DNA from: Chiridota heheva
Taxonomy: Eukaryota > Echinodermata > Holothuroidea > Apodida > Chiridotidae
Assembly (NCBI GenBank): GCA_020152595.1
Contig: JAIGNY010002988.1
Location: 191,001-255,000, forward strand
Direction of reading: 5' to 3'
DNA: 64,000 nucleotides
Under the pieces are notes generated by a model. The model did not search any database. It had not been told where the DNA came from and saw only the letters and a list, made by a program, of their open reading frames with translations. Of the stretch, positions 11,561 to 21,600 are shown piece after piece. The translations under genes were made by a program, and so were the position numbers. The number at the start of each line of letters is the position of its first letter. The first letter of the stretch is position 1.

Positions 11561-11874
11561 CTGAATATATTTAGGGATGATACCTTTCCTTTAAAAGAGT
11601 ACAAATTCAATCTTTTTCCATCACTCCTAGAGGCAGATACAGGTACTGCTGAGAAAACGGACTATGACTTCCAGGTTTAAAGGATTAGTTCAGGGGTCAA
11701 GCAAGTCTATTTTATATGAAAGAGGACTTTAAAAGAAACAAAATGTGAAGAAAGCGTTCAAAAATCTTACTCCGTTTAAGAGATATTCAAGTTTAAAGTT
11801 TGGTATCATTTGTGTAGAAACGACTGAAATCAGAGTTGTGATGTCATAGCCTCAGTGTTCCTCGAAGTCTTTAT

Positions 11875-12351
11875 CAGACCCCTAGCTTTGCTGTTTTACA
11901 GGGGAAGCCCGCCCTGCCCCTCTGTAGGCCTGCCCTGCCCCATGGGGTCCGCCCTGTCCCATGAGGGTCCGCCCTGCCCCTGGGGTCCGCCCTGCCCCTC
12001 ATGATATATATACATATATTTATTTTTTTCTTTTATAGTTTTTTTTAAAGAATTTTTTTTAACTTAATAATCTTATATAACCTCATACATAAAATACCTT
12101 ACATGGATACAGAACACAGAATGATAGCATAGTAAGCAATTGTCCTGTTTGGCTCAATGGTCCTTATCATTCAGAATAGTTTTATTCTGAGGTATGAATA
12201 TAGCTGAAATCCCAGAGCTTCTTCACCATGGGATTGAGCCTTAAGGGGGCCCTGGACTCCATGCCCAAAAGACGCAGCGCTTCACGCATGCATTAATGTG
12301 CCCCTCAAAAAGTCTAGCACTCTGCCCCTTTTAAATCAAGCTAGGGGTCTA
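11875..12351. mobile_element. 477-bp TIR element nested in foldback E
   Basis: The inverted ends AGACCCCTAGCTT (11876-11888) and AAGCTAGGGGTCT (12338-12350) match over 13 bp. TTTAT flanks on both sides (11870-11874 and 12352-12356), consistent with a 5-bp target duplication. The uninterrupted foldback copy at 19550-19562 shows the empty site. The interior holds CG-rich tandem units and a low-complexity AT stretch. No transposase is visible, so it is non-autonomous. Confidence 0.85.
11898..12003 (+). repeat. C-rich minisatellite (GTCCGCCCTGCCCC)
   Basis: About six imperfect units of GGGTCCGCCCTGCCCCTG or related sequence inside the nested element. It is locally very GC-rich compared with its AT-rich surroundings. 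Confidence 0.85.
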
Positions 12352-12713
12352 TTTATGTTATTCTATCATATTTTTTCCTGCAATTTTGTGGCCTATAAAC
12401 CATGGGATATGTCAAAAAAGTAGTAAAACTTAATCCAGAAAGAGTATTTATAATATACAACCTGAAAAAGTTTGAGGGAAAATAATTTAAATAGTAAAAA
12501 ATTCAATAAACTCTTTTAAATACATCAAGATGTTGAGAATCTGAAGCTGTGACATCACAACTGGTCTGATTTCTATAAAAATTACACCAAACTTTAAACT
12601 TAGATATCTCCTAAATGGAATAAGATTTTTGAATGCTTTCATCACTATTTTGTTTCTTTGGAAGTCCTCTCTCCTATAAGATAAACATGCCCGACCACTG
12701 AAAAAACTAATCC

Positions 12714-12850
12714 TTTAAAGATTAGTTCAGTGGTCAAGCAAGTTCATATTATATGAGGGGACTACAAAGGAAACAAAATGGTTAAAAAGCATATAACTTA
12801 AGGACAGATATATAAGTTTCAAGTTCAGTATCATTTCAAAATGTGGCGCT
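12714..12850 (+). repeat. Foldback family E, extra left-arm fragment
   Basis: Directly after the right arm of copy 1, ATTAGTTCAGTGGTCAAGCAAG..GGAAACAAAATGGTTAAAAAGC..AAGTTTCAAGTTCAGTATCATTT restarts the left-arm order, sharing the terminal TTTAAAG. This is a head-to-tail partial second unit. Confidence 0.8.
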
Positions 12851-13204
12851 TAGGAAAACAAATAAACTGAAGAAACTCCTTTCTTGAACCTCACTTTCAA
12901 AAGAACCTTGAGGATAATTTGTTATGCCAGAAACCATGTCTTCCTTCCCTAGTATCTTCTTAACCAATCTTCTTCAAATTACTTGTCAGCCACCTCTTTT
13001 TTTTCATTAAACGTTTGTCTCTTCTTTCTACATGAACCTCATAAATGTTATTCATGACATTCAATATATCATGTTTATGCTCACATAATTGGCAGACATT
13101 TAAAATAGTCAGTTTCAATTCATGTATTTCGTGTATCTAGGTCAAAGAAAAAAGACTTCCCAAGACAAACAGCATATATTCCTCCAACATGAAAGCTGCT
13201 CCGA
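12851..13204. other. No supported feature
   Basis: Unique AT-rich sequence with no coding or repeat signal. Confidence 0.4.
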
Positions 13205-14020
13205 ACAGACAAGAGGCTATGTGAGGCATGATCCAAGAGGAGATCAAACCAGAAAGTTCTGACGCACAATATGGATTTTAAGTAATTAATTACTAATATA
13301 CTCAATTTAATCACACAATGGGCTCAAAATAGCAATGACAACATAATGACTCACCATATGCTTAAAGCAATCACACTCAACTATTTTGATCACATTAACA
13401 TGCACCAACATAATCATTCCAGTATGAAATAAAACTGCCATGCTGTTAGCATTTTAACATTAAGCCCAGCTTACTCATTAATATGCATGAGATCGCAACC
13501 AAAAAGCATTAGGGTACATCTGCGGTCAATAGGCTATCTGTGTACCACAATACTGAATCCCATGTATCGTTTTGAGATACTGTGTGCAAGCTCTTTGAAC
13601 ACAATCATGTAAGCGCAATGCATATTAATGAAATTCAAGATTTTTGTACCATATGAACATATACACACTTCTGAACAAACAAGAGGCTATGTGAACACAT
13701 AATGCATATTAAATGAAATTCAACAATTTTGTACCATATGAATGGACAAGAGGCTATGTGAACACTTAATGCATATTAAATGAAATTCAACATTTTTGTA
13801 CCATATGAACGGACAAGAGGCTATGTGAACACATAATGCATATTTAATGAAATTCAATATTTTTGTACCACATGAACATGTTACACACTTCTGAACGGAC
13901 AAGAAGCTATGTGAACACATAATGCATATTAAATGAAATTCAATATTTTTGTACTACATGAACATGTTACACACTTCTAAACAGACAAGAGGCTAAGTGA
14001 GGCATGATCCAAGAGGAGAT
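13205..14020 (+). repeat. Unit flanked by direct repeats, holding 306-bp-family DNA and an alternating 67/86-bp array
   Basis: ACAGACAAGAGGCTATGTGAGGCATGATCC... occurs at 13205-13244 and again, nearly identical, at about 13979-14018. Between them, 13345-13600 belongs to the 306-bp family (ACTCATTAATATGCATGA, GGCTATCTGTGTACCA). From 13616 a tandem array begins, each unit starting AATGCATATTAAATGAAATTCAA and ending GACAAGAGGCTATGTGAACAC. Unit starts are 13616, 13701, 13768, 13835 and 13921, so lengths are 85, 67, 67, 86 and about 86 bp. The short units lack a 19-bp CATG..ACACACTTCTG piece. Confidence 0.85.
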
Positions 14021-14502
14021 ACAAAAAAATTGTCAAGTTGTTCAAAAAGAAATTCTTTTCCACAATACATAAAATAGCAAAATTTGCTTTTTGGCAATAT
14101 ATCTTTCAATTCAAGACAATTCCTTATTAAGAACGTTTCCAACATAAAAGACAATAAAAACAAATATACTTTTTTTTTTAAATTAAAATGCCATATTCCT
14201 TTTGTAAAAACACTTATTAAATCAAATTAGGGTAAACTATTGTGCCTCCATGAGGTCAGTAAACCTTCATTTTTTATTTTCTTCCCCTTTTATCCAAAAG
14301 AAAATCAAAGCACTGTAGTCTAAAATGACGTTTCCCTCACAATCTCAAAGGATTACTGCTAAAAGTATTCCAGGGTCTAGCCAATTATGAAATTTCATCT
14401 TATGGAAATGTTACTCTTACTGGCTACAAGCAATAGTTTCTGCACACTAAAGTTGATCAATTTGAGATATCAGTGCCCCTGTCTTTGTGTATAAACAGAA
14501 CG

Positions 14503-15430
14503 ATCATGGGCAGATCAGTATATGTTGAATTTGTACAATCATTTTTCAAGTGCAAATTAAGACTTATACCCAACTGGTAAGGTACACCTCTGATCCTCAT
14601 TGGAAATCTTAGTTAAATAAAGAAAGTGTCCCACTGGATTTTCTGACCCCCTTGCCCTGAATTCCTCCACCAAGATCATAGGCAGATCAGTATATCCTGA
14701 AATTGCATGATCACTTTTAAAGTGCAAATTAAGACTTATACCCAACATACAGACCTGCCAACCTTTAGAATCACCAAACTGTATTCTGGAACTACAAAAG
14801 TTGTTTTTTTGATAAAAAAAAAATTGTACTTTTCAAACAAAATGTACAAAACAAAAGTTTACTGTGGCTGAAAAAAAATTACAACTGTACTTTTAGTTTC
14901 TCTTATTGTACGCGGCAGTTGCCTTTTTGCATTTCTGGAGTGCTTCATTTTTTAATGTACGTTGATGGAATGGAATCCCTGCTGCTTGCCAATAGATCTT
15001 GCCAGTTAAACAGTCTGATAATACTGGAGTACTTAAACTTGATCGGAACTCTGTTGCAGGTAGGTTGCCTTATGCCTAATTAACTTGTAGTCTACACTTT
15101 TTGGCGGCAGCCGCAAATGGTTATAAATCGTATTCTGAATCTGAATCTAAATCGGTCAAGTCGGCAAAAATCTTTTAAGAGGACATGAATGCCAACCAAA
15201 CGTAAAAAGTATGTGTAAAAAAGATTTCAAAAAAAATGTATTCTGGTACCAAAAAACCTACAATTGTATTCTCAACATTTTCCTGTATTAAATACCGCAA
15301 AATCGTACTAGTTGGCAGGTCTGAACTAGTGAGGTACACCTCTGATCCTCATTAGAAATCTTAGTTTAATAAAGAAAGTGTCCCACTGGATTTTCTGCCC
15401 CCCTTGCCCTGAATTTCTCCACCACCACCC
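14503..15430 (+). repeat. 172-bp direct repeat, ~2.5 units, split by an insertion
   Basis: CAGATCAGTATAT at 14511 and 14683, CTTATACCCAAC at 14571 and 14737, and AGGTACACCTCTGATCCTCAT at 14581 and 15330 define a 172-bp tandem unit. The third half-unit resumes only after a 574-bp insertion. The ORFs at 14557-14748(-) and 15326-15571(-) share sequence because of this duplication and are not genes. Confidence 0.9.
14750..15323. mobile_element. 574-bp TIR element nested in the 172-bp repeat
   Basis: It starts CAGACCTGCCAAC and ends GTTGGCAGGTCTG, a perfect 13-bp inverted repeat. The tandem neighbour (14571-14600) gives the uninterrupted reading CCCAACTGGTAAGGTACACC. The flanks are AACATA on the left and AACTAG on the right, suggesting a short target duplication that is no longer exact. 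The interior is AT-rich without a transposase. CAG...CTG ends occur in several DNA-transposon superfamilies, so I leave it unassigned. Confidence 0.85.
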
Positions 15431-15884
15431 TGAGCAAGCTGTCACTGAGGATGATATTGTGTTTTCATGTGACACACACACAGTGGAAGCACATGCGTAT
15501 TTTATAATGGCAGAACTGAGGCACTCATGAAATGAACAAAAGCATAGCGGGGTAATGGTGAACTTTCTCATGGAATAATTTCCTCATCTGAAATTATAAC
15601 AAAAATATCTACTTTCTTCATATTGATCTTTTAACAATAATATAGCACATACACTTTTTGCCTCTAAAACCCTACATAAGATGGAAGTTATTTACTCCTG
15701 TGACCTTCAAAAATGCGTCAAAACATTCTCTATATCCCCACCTTCAACTTTAAGGATCTAACCTTTCTGTGATTTACGGGTGACCTACACCCTTTAATTA
15801 CATTTGTTAATACTTTGAGGAATATGCCTAGGTTCCTAGTTTTTTTATATATTTTTTTTATTTACAAATCTTCCGCCTCAATTT
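15431..15884. other. No supported feature
   Basis: Unique AT-rich sequence. A small hairpin-like CACACACACAGTG stretch lies at 15475. No gene signal. Confidence 0.4.
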
Positions 15885-16400
15885 AAAGGAGATGGCGGCC
15901 AAAAAGTGCAGGCATATTTTTCTTGAGTCTCAAGATTATTCAAGCACACTTTTCGTGCAGGTGATGGTACTGAAAACCTTTGATAATATTGCTTAAATAA
16001 TGCACTTGTCAGTTGTATGACTCACCCCTACTACAATGTCAAAGGTGAGTCATTGACATATGAAATAGTGACTCACATGTGTGTCATTGTACCAAATTGT
16101 CAGTCACCAGAGTGACTCTGGGGTGGGTTAATTTACTTTAGACCCAATGATTTTGTACAGAGGTGATTGATTTGGGTTCAGTCATTTAATCAAAAATGTG
16201 AGTCGCCTTAGTGACTGAGGGGAGCAGCAATGTACAAATTTGTCCTCCAACTTTGGGTGAGTCACACAATTGACAAGTGCATTAATCATAATTATTTCTT
16301 ATGAATACTTTTTGTACTTTTTCAACAATATGAGTATCAATCTGCATTATTTCACAATTCTCCTGACTTAGCAAAAAAGACACCCTGACCTTTTAGAGCT
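15885..16400 (+). repeat. Dispersed repeat D, copy 1 (carries a MITE)
   Basis: TTTTTCTTGAGTCTCAAGA..., GTGATGGTACTGAAAACCTTTGA, AATTATTTCTTATGAATACT, GACTTAGCAAAAAAGAC and GAGCTCCTTT follow the same order as 38455-38670. That copy has no MITE, so it provides the empty site. Confidence 0.75.
16001..16281. mobile_element. TGCACTTG-type MITE, copy 1 (281 bp)
   Basis: The ends are TGCACTTGTCAGTTGTATGA and its counterpart TCACACAATTGACAAGTGCA. The interior carries repeated GTGAGTCA/TGACTCAC blocks. The flanks are TAA on the left and TTAA on the right. The same family is at 42237-42555, 46979-47301 and, as a divergent longer form, at 47710-48237. No transposase. Confidence 0.9.
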
Positions 16401-16880
16401 CCTTTCAGAATTATAAGTGTTTATATTACTCATGCTCCAAACCTTCAGCCTATCTAGCTGATGACTGATCCAACACAGCCCAGAGACCACAAACACCCTG
16501 CACCAGTCATTAATCCCCAGATTGAGGCAATTATCAGGAACCTGAGACAGTTCAGTACCCACTTCATGACCTCCTTTCAAGCCTTTGTGTTAGGTCTTGA
16601 AAGACGCTAACAAGATGGTTCCAACTAGAACTGTTTTGTGCTCTTGTCAACAACTAACAAGCATTGTCATCAACCTTAAGAGTCTACCTTGAACATATAT
16701 AGGCAGGATTTGCTTTCCATAATAAGTGTGGAGGAGGGGAGTCACAAAATCGAATTTGCTGATTGTAAGTGGGGGAGGGGGAGAGGGGAAAATTGTACAA
16801 AATCATGCTAAGATACAACCAGAAAACTGAAAAGTTTAGTGGTTCCACATGCATTCTCTCATTGTTGGTTGATTTTCAAG
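16401..16880. other. Mostly unique sequence; degraded G-run MITE at its end
   Basis: ATAGGCAGGATTTGC at about 16699, then G-rich tracts and AATCATGCTAAGATAC near 16802, match the G-run MITE family. No gene signal. Confidence 0.45.
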
Positions 16881-18170
16881 TTTAATACTAACTGACATGC
16901 CTATCATGAAATAGGCTAAATAACATAAGATTCATAAGCCATGCCCACCATGTATATAAATAAAATAGAACCTGTTGACAACAATTGTGTACATGACATC
17001 AATATACCAAACTAATAGATCATACAGACCAACTCATGTGTGTACCACATATGACTTGTGTGCAAAGTGTTTACCAGTTTTTTGGGCACCCATATTAGAG
17101 ATAGAACCTGTTGACAATATGGGCATCTTGTACACAATAACTGACAAAGAACACATAAGGTTGCTATAAATTTATCACCTTTCACTAAGCAATATGATAT
17201 GACATCATCAACATAAACAATAGGGCACACAAACAGACAATGGGTTATGTGTACCACATAATGACCTGTGCTGTATCCAATGTATTGTCCTTGAGTTACT
17301 GTGTTTACAAGCTTTTTTCAGCAACACCATATTCAGCCCGCCCACTAAATATATTAATGATATTCAACCATCAAGCTAACAGCATAAATATACCAAGTAT
17401 GCATCAAAACAGACAGGTAGTTGTTAAAATTGGACCACTTCAAGATTCTTACATTAAGCCCTGCCTACTCAATAATATGAATGACATCACCACCAAAAAC
17501 AAAGGACATATCTATAAACCATGGGCTATCAATGTTCCAAATATGACATGAATGTAGTTTATCGTTATGAGATAGGCCTATCAGGTCAACAAGTTCTTTT
17601 CAGCACAACCATATTAAGCCCTGTACATTATGCATGTTAATGAAATTCAGTGTTTTTATACCAGAGCATGCATCACACTAGTTAACATTATAATCAAACC
17701 AAATATGAAACAAACCAGAGACATAATGTTGTTAAAATATGAGCATTTCAAGGTTTTTACATTAAGCCCCGCCTACTCATTAATATGCAAGACATCACCA
17801 TCAAAAACAATAGGGCACATCTACAAACCATAGGCTATCAGTGTACCAAATATGGCATGCATGTACAGTAGTTCATCGTTCTTAAGATATCCTGTTAACA
17901 AGCTCTTTTCAGCAAAATCATATTAAGCCGTGCCCACGATGCATGTTAATGAAATTTAACATGTTTATACCACGAGCATGTACACACTAGCTAACATCAT
18001 AATCAAGCCAAATATGAAACAAACCAGACATACAGTTGTTAAAATATGTGCATTTCAAGATTTTTACATTAAGCCCCACCTTCTCATTAATATACATGAC
18101 ATCACCATCAAAAACAATAGGGCACATCCACTGACCATGGGCTATCTTGAAACATCATGTTAACAAGCTT
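16881..18170 (+). repeat. 306-bp satellite-like tandem repeat, ~4 units
   Basis: The marker CATTAAGCC.CRCC..CTCATTAATAT recurs at about 17454, 17759 and 18066, spacing 305-308 bp. Every unit has GACATCACCA.CAAAAACAATAGGGCACAT, GGCTATC, TGTACCAAATATG, AACAAGCTCTTTTCAGCA and CACACTAGCTAACATCATAATCAA. The first unit is degraded. The small ORFs (17240-17551, 17630-17833, 17978-18163) are shadows of this repeat. Confidence 0.9.
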
Positions 18171-18176
18171 GCAGCT

Positions 18177-18223
18177 ACAGATACACATACACATACATAC
18201 ACACATACATACATACACATGTC
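18177..18223 (+). repeat. (ACATAC)n-type microsatellite
   Basis: ACACATACACATACATACACAC and similar, about 45 bp. Confidence 0.9.
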
Positions 18224-18357
18224 AGCATGACTGCATACATGTAGGCTCCTTATACTATTAGCATTGGAACCAAAAATAACCATACAAAAGATAACAAGTC
18301 AGAACAGTTCCTGCATGTTCAACAGTGTTGCATATTAAGCATGGGTGGCACCAGGAT

Positions 18358-18748
18358 TAAGCAGCTGGAGGGAGAGGGAGGGGGTAGCCTTCCTGTCAGG
18401 GCTGGGGGTAGCCTTCCTGTCAGGGCTGAGGGATAGCCTTACTGCCAGGGCTGGGGGTAGCCTTCCTGTCAGGGCTGAGGAAAGCCTTCCTGTCATGGCT
18501 GGGGGATACCCTTCCTGCCAGGACTGAGGGGTAGCCTTTCTGCCAGAGCTGGGGTAGCCTTCCTGCCAGGACTGGGGGTAGCGTTCCTGCCAGGGCTGGG
18601 GGTAGCCTTCCTGCCAGGGCTGGAAGGTAGCCTTTCTGCCAGGGCTGGGGGTAGCCTTTCCTGCCACCAGGGCTGGGGGTAGCCTTCCTGCCACGGCTGG
18701 GGTAGCCTTCTTGCCACGGCTGGGGGTAGCCTTCCTGCCAGGGCTGGG
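18358..18748 (+). repeat. G-rich 25-bp minisatellite, ~16 units
   Basis: The unit is approximately GGGGGTAGCCTTCCTGCCAGGGCT with scattered substitutions (CCTGTCAGG or CCTGCCACGG variants) and small indels. ORFs in several frames on both strands over this stretch are Pro/Trp or Ala/Gly strings from the repeat and are not proteins. Confidence 0.97.
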
Positions 18749-18918
18749 CCAAAATATGGAAATATCTTTGACAGGGAACTAAACGATGTTTAATCCCTGA
18801 AAGATTAAGAATCCCCTCAGGCAGCTAGAGGTCCTTTTCTTATTCAAATCTGGTCATGTGATGACATGTTTGGGTTTCAAAGGAGTCAGGACCCATTCAA
18901 TGCCTGTTTACAATCATG

Positions 18919-19178
18919 CACAAAAGCATAGGTGGGATTTGGGAGGAACAAGGGGAACCTTTTCCCCCACTTTTTTCACATAAATATATTTTGATCTCCC
19001 CCCCCCCCCCTCTTTTTAAATGTAGGCCTACCCTGCCATCCATTTTGAAAATATGATTCAATATAAAAAGCAGAAATGTTATTATAAATCCTGCTCCAGT
19101 ACTGTTTTTATCCAAATGTTTGCATTTCAATCACTGCCAAGCCATTCTAAAAAGTATACAATATGTACAAATGTTTGA
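18919..19178 (+). repeat. Duplicate segment X, copy 1 (single 25-bp unit at its end)
   Basis: GCATAGGTGGGATTTGG, CCCCACTTTTTTCAC, AATATATTTTGAT, a C run, TGCCATCCATTTTGAAAAT and GCCAAGCCATTCTAAAAAG, then one AATATGTACAAATGTTTGATCA. Copy 2 is 20314-20645, where the last motif has expanded. The left part is a G-run MITE head. Confidence 0.85.
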
Positions 19179-19354
19179 TCAGTCCCAATGTTCCAAAGCA
19201 AGTTGTATTCTGAACTAAGATACAAATGTTGCCTCTATAGCAAGATATGTAACATTTGAAGAATGTGATTTATGCACAGCTGGTTCTCAGCACTTTACTG
19301 CAGGATTAATGGGGGACTTGCACTTTTATTGCTACTCAAATCCTGTTAATGTAT

Positions 19355-20026
19355 TTAAAGGATTAGTTCAGTGGTTAAGCATGTTTATCTTATATAAAAG
19401 AGGACTTCAAAAGAAACAAAATGGTGTAAAAAGCATTCAAAAAACTTATTCTGTTAAGGAGATATTTAAGTTTAAACTTTGGTATCATTTGTGTAGAAAC
19501 GACTAAATTCAGACTAGTTGTGATGTCATAGCCTCAGATTCCTCAAAGTATTAATGTATTCTATCATATTTTTTCCTGCGATTTTGTGGCTTAAAAACCA
19601 TGGGATATGTCAAAAAAATAGTAAAACTGAATTTAGGAAGGGTATTTATAATAAACCACCTGAAAAAAGTTTAAGGGGAAATAATTTAAATAGGTGAAAG
19701 AATTAAATAAACTTTCTTTAAAATACATAAAGACTTTGAGGAATCTGAGGCTGTAACATCACAACTAGTCTGATTTCAGTCATTTTTACAGAAATGATAC
19801 CAAACTTTAAACTTAAATATCTTCTTAACAGAATAAGATTTTGCAACACTTTCTTCACCATTTTGTTTCTTTTAAGTTCTCTTTCATATAAGATGGACAT
19901 GCTTGACCACTTAACTAATCCTTTAACAGAGTAAGATTTTGCAATGCTTTCTTCACCATTTTGTTTCTTTTAAAGTCCTCTTTCATATTAGATGGACATG
20001 CTTGACCACTGAACTAACCCTTTAAA
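19355..20026. mobile_element. Foldback family E, copy 2 with tandem right-arm end
   Basis: The left arm 19355-19545 (TTTAAAGGATTAGTTCAGTGG...GATGTCATAGCCTCAG) and right arm 19735-19925 are inverse copies. The interior at 19550-19700 equals copy 1 but without the 477-bp insertion. The last ~95 bp of the right arm are repeated at 19928-20026. The ORFs at 19309-19506(+) and 19718-19900(-) come from the inverted arms and are not genes. Confidence 0.9.
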
Positions 20027-20073
20027 CAGATCCAAGAAAAAACATTACTGCATTTATGTGTCAATGTGTGTAT

Positions 20074-20258
20074 ACATAGGCAGTATTGAGGGGGTATGGA
20101 CACCTTTCCCCACTTTTCCAAATTTGTATCTTTTGTATGCCAATTTTTTGGAACATAGTGTGATCGACCCCCCCCCCCCCCCCTCCTCCCCCTTCCCCTT
20201 ACTCTCCCACTTTTGACTTTGCCCCCACTTTCGGTCGGCAAATCCCACCCATATGCGT
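20074..20258 (-). mobile_element. G-run MITE, copy in minus orientation
   Basis: It ends TTGCCCCCACTTTCGGTCGGCAAATCCCACCCATATGC, the inverse of the left end at 9400. The other end is ACATAGGCAGTATTG. A run of 16 C lies at about 20167-20182. Confidence 0.75.
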
Positions 20259-20313
20259 ATATGTTGTTTTTGTTACATTGAACACTTCATCTTCTAAGTT
20301 AAGAATTCGATGA

Positions 20314-20645
20314 ATGCATAGGTGGGGTAAAGGGAGGCAAGGGGAGGAGGCAAGAGGAGGGAAGGGGAGGAGGGAGGAGGACCCTTGCCCCCACTTTTTC
20401 ACACTAATATATTTTGATTCCCCCCCTCTTTTTACTTTATATATTTCATATCCTCAAATTAGGCACTGTTTTGGAGCTTTAAATGTTGGCCTAACCTGCC
20501 ATCCATTTTGAAAATTTGGTTCAATAAGAAAAAACAGAAATGCAATTATAAATCATGCTCCAGTACTGTTTTTATCCAAATGTTTGCATTTCAATCACTG
20601 CCAAGCCATTCTAAAAAGCATACATTATGTACAAATGTTTGATCA
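20314..20645 (+). repeat. Duplicate segment X, copy 2
   Basis: Same order as 18919-19178: GCATAGGTGGGG, CCCCCACTTTTTCACACTAATATATTTTGAT, CTGCCATCCATTTTGAAAA, AAATGTTTGCATTTCAATCACTGCCAAGCC. It has an extra G-rich stretch (20340-20380) and about 60 bp absent from copy 1. It runs straight into the expanded 25-bp array. Confidence 0.85.
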
Positions 20646-21196
20646 TATAATGTGTACAAATGTTTGATCATATAATATGTACAAATGTTTGAACATATCA
20701 TATGTACAAATGTTTGATCATATAATATGTACAAATGTTTGATCATATAATATGTACAAATGTTTGATCATATAATATGTACAAATGTTTGATCATATCA
20801 TATGTACAAATGTTTGATCATATAAATGTAACAAATGTTTGATCATACAAATGTTTGATCATATAATATGTACAAATGTTTGATCATATAATATGTACAA
20901 ATGTTTGATCATATAATATGTACAAATGTTTGATCATATAATATGTACAAATGTTTGATCATATAATATGTACAAATGTTTGATCATATAATATGTACAA
21001 ATGTTTGATCATATAATATGTACAAATGTTTGATCATATAATATGTACAAATGTTTGATCATATAATATGTACAAATGTTTGATCATATAATATGTACAA
21101 ATGTTTGATCATATATCATATGTACAAATGTTTGATCATACAATATGTACAAATGTTTGATCATATAATATGTACAAATGTTTGATCATACAATAT
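20621..21196 (+). repeat. 25-bp minisatellite, ~23 units
   Basis: The unit is ACAAATGTTTGATCATATAATATGT, very homogeneous, with a few ATCATATG and shortened variants. The unit contains the palindromes TGATCA and TGTACA. It is bounded on both sides by G-run MITE or duplicate segment X sequence. Confidence 0.97.
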
Positions 21197-21390
21197 GAAT
21201 GCATAGGTGGGGTTAAGGCAGGCAAGGGGAGTCCCCCTCCACTTTTTTCCTTTTGTTTCCCTATGATATAAAGGCTTTCATATATATCTTCTTCTTTTTT
21301 TATTATCGTTTGTTTAATGATTTTCCCACCACATGGATGGCAAATTTGATTTTGTGACTTTGTCCTTTCCATAGACAAATCCCGCCCATC
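21197..21390 (+). mobile_element. G-run MITE with both ends
   Basis: The left end GAATGCATAGGTGGGGTT and right end CATAGACAAATCCCGCCCATC are inverse-like. The interior has CCCCCTCCACTTTTTTCC and TGGCAAATTTGATTTTGTGACTTTG. Confidence 0.7.
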
Positions 21391-21469
21391 AATAGCAAAA
21401 CAACATCTATTAGTTCTTTATTTGGAGTAATGTTTATTAGGATGGGGTGATGGAGGTGTGGTGTTTGGG

Positions 21470-21600
21470 ATGGTATGAGGAGGCGAGGGGAGGAGGGGGG
21501 AGGAGGGAAGGGGAGGGAGGGAGGGAAGGGGAGGAGGCGAGGGGGGAAGGGGAGGAGGCGAGGGGAGGGAAGGGGAGGAGGGAAAGAGAATGGGGATGGG
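21470..21600 (+). repeat. G-rich purine tract
   Basis: GGAGGCGAGGGGAGGAGGGG-type units over 120 bp. Many GGG/GGGG runs with short loops could form G-quadruplexes. The ORF on the minus strand here is Pro/Ser low complexity. Confidence 0.9.

Larger units (their letters stand above)
11677..12718. mobile_element. Foldback family E, copy 1 (interrupted)
   Basis: The left arm TTAAAGGATTAGTTCAG..GTCAAGCAAG..AAGAAACAAAATG...GAGATATTCAAGTTTAAAG...GATGTCATAGCCTCAG (11677-11860) is inverted at 12537-12718. The interior ATTCTATCATATTTTTTCCTGC..TTTTGTGG...CCATGGGATATGTCAAAAAA matches copy 2 at 19550-19620. An unrelated element (11875-12351) sits in the interior. Family E occurs again at 12714-12850, 19355-20026 and 33840-34011. 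Confidence 0.9.

Noticed and set aside
18335-18752. Pro/Trp- and Gly-rich ORFs over the 25-bp G-rich array
   Set aside because: Multiple overlapping frames on both strands follow the repeat unit only.
20621-21196. CRISPR-like array
   Set aside because: Units are contiguous 25-bp tandem copies without unique spacers, in a eukaryotic repeat context.
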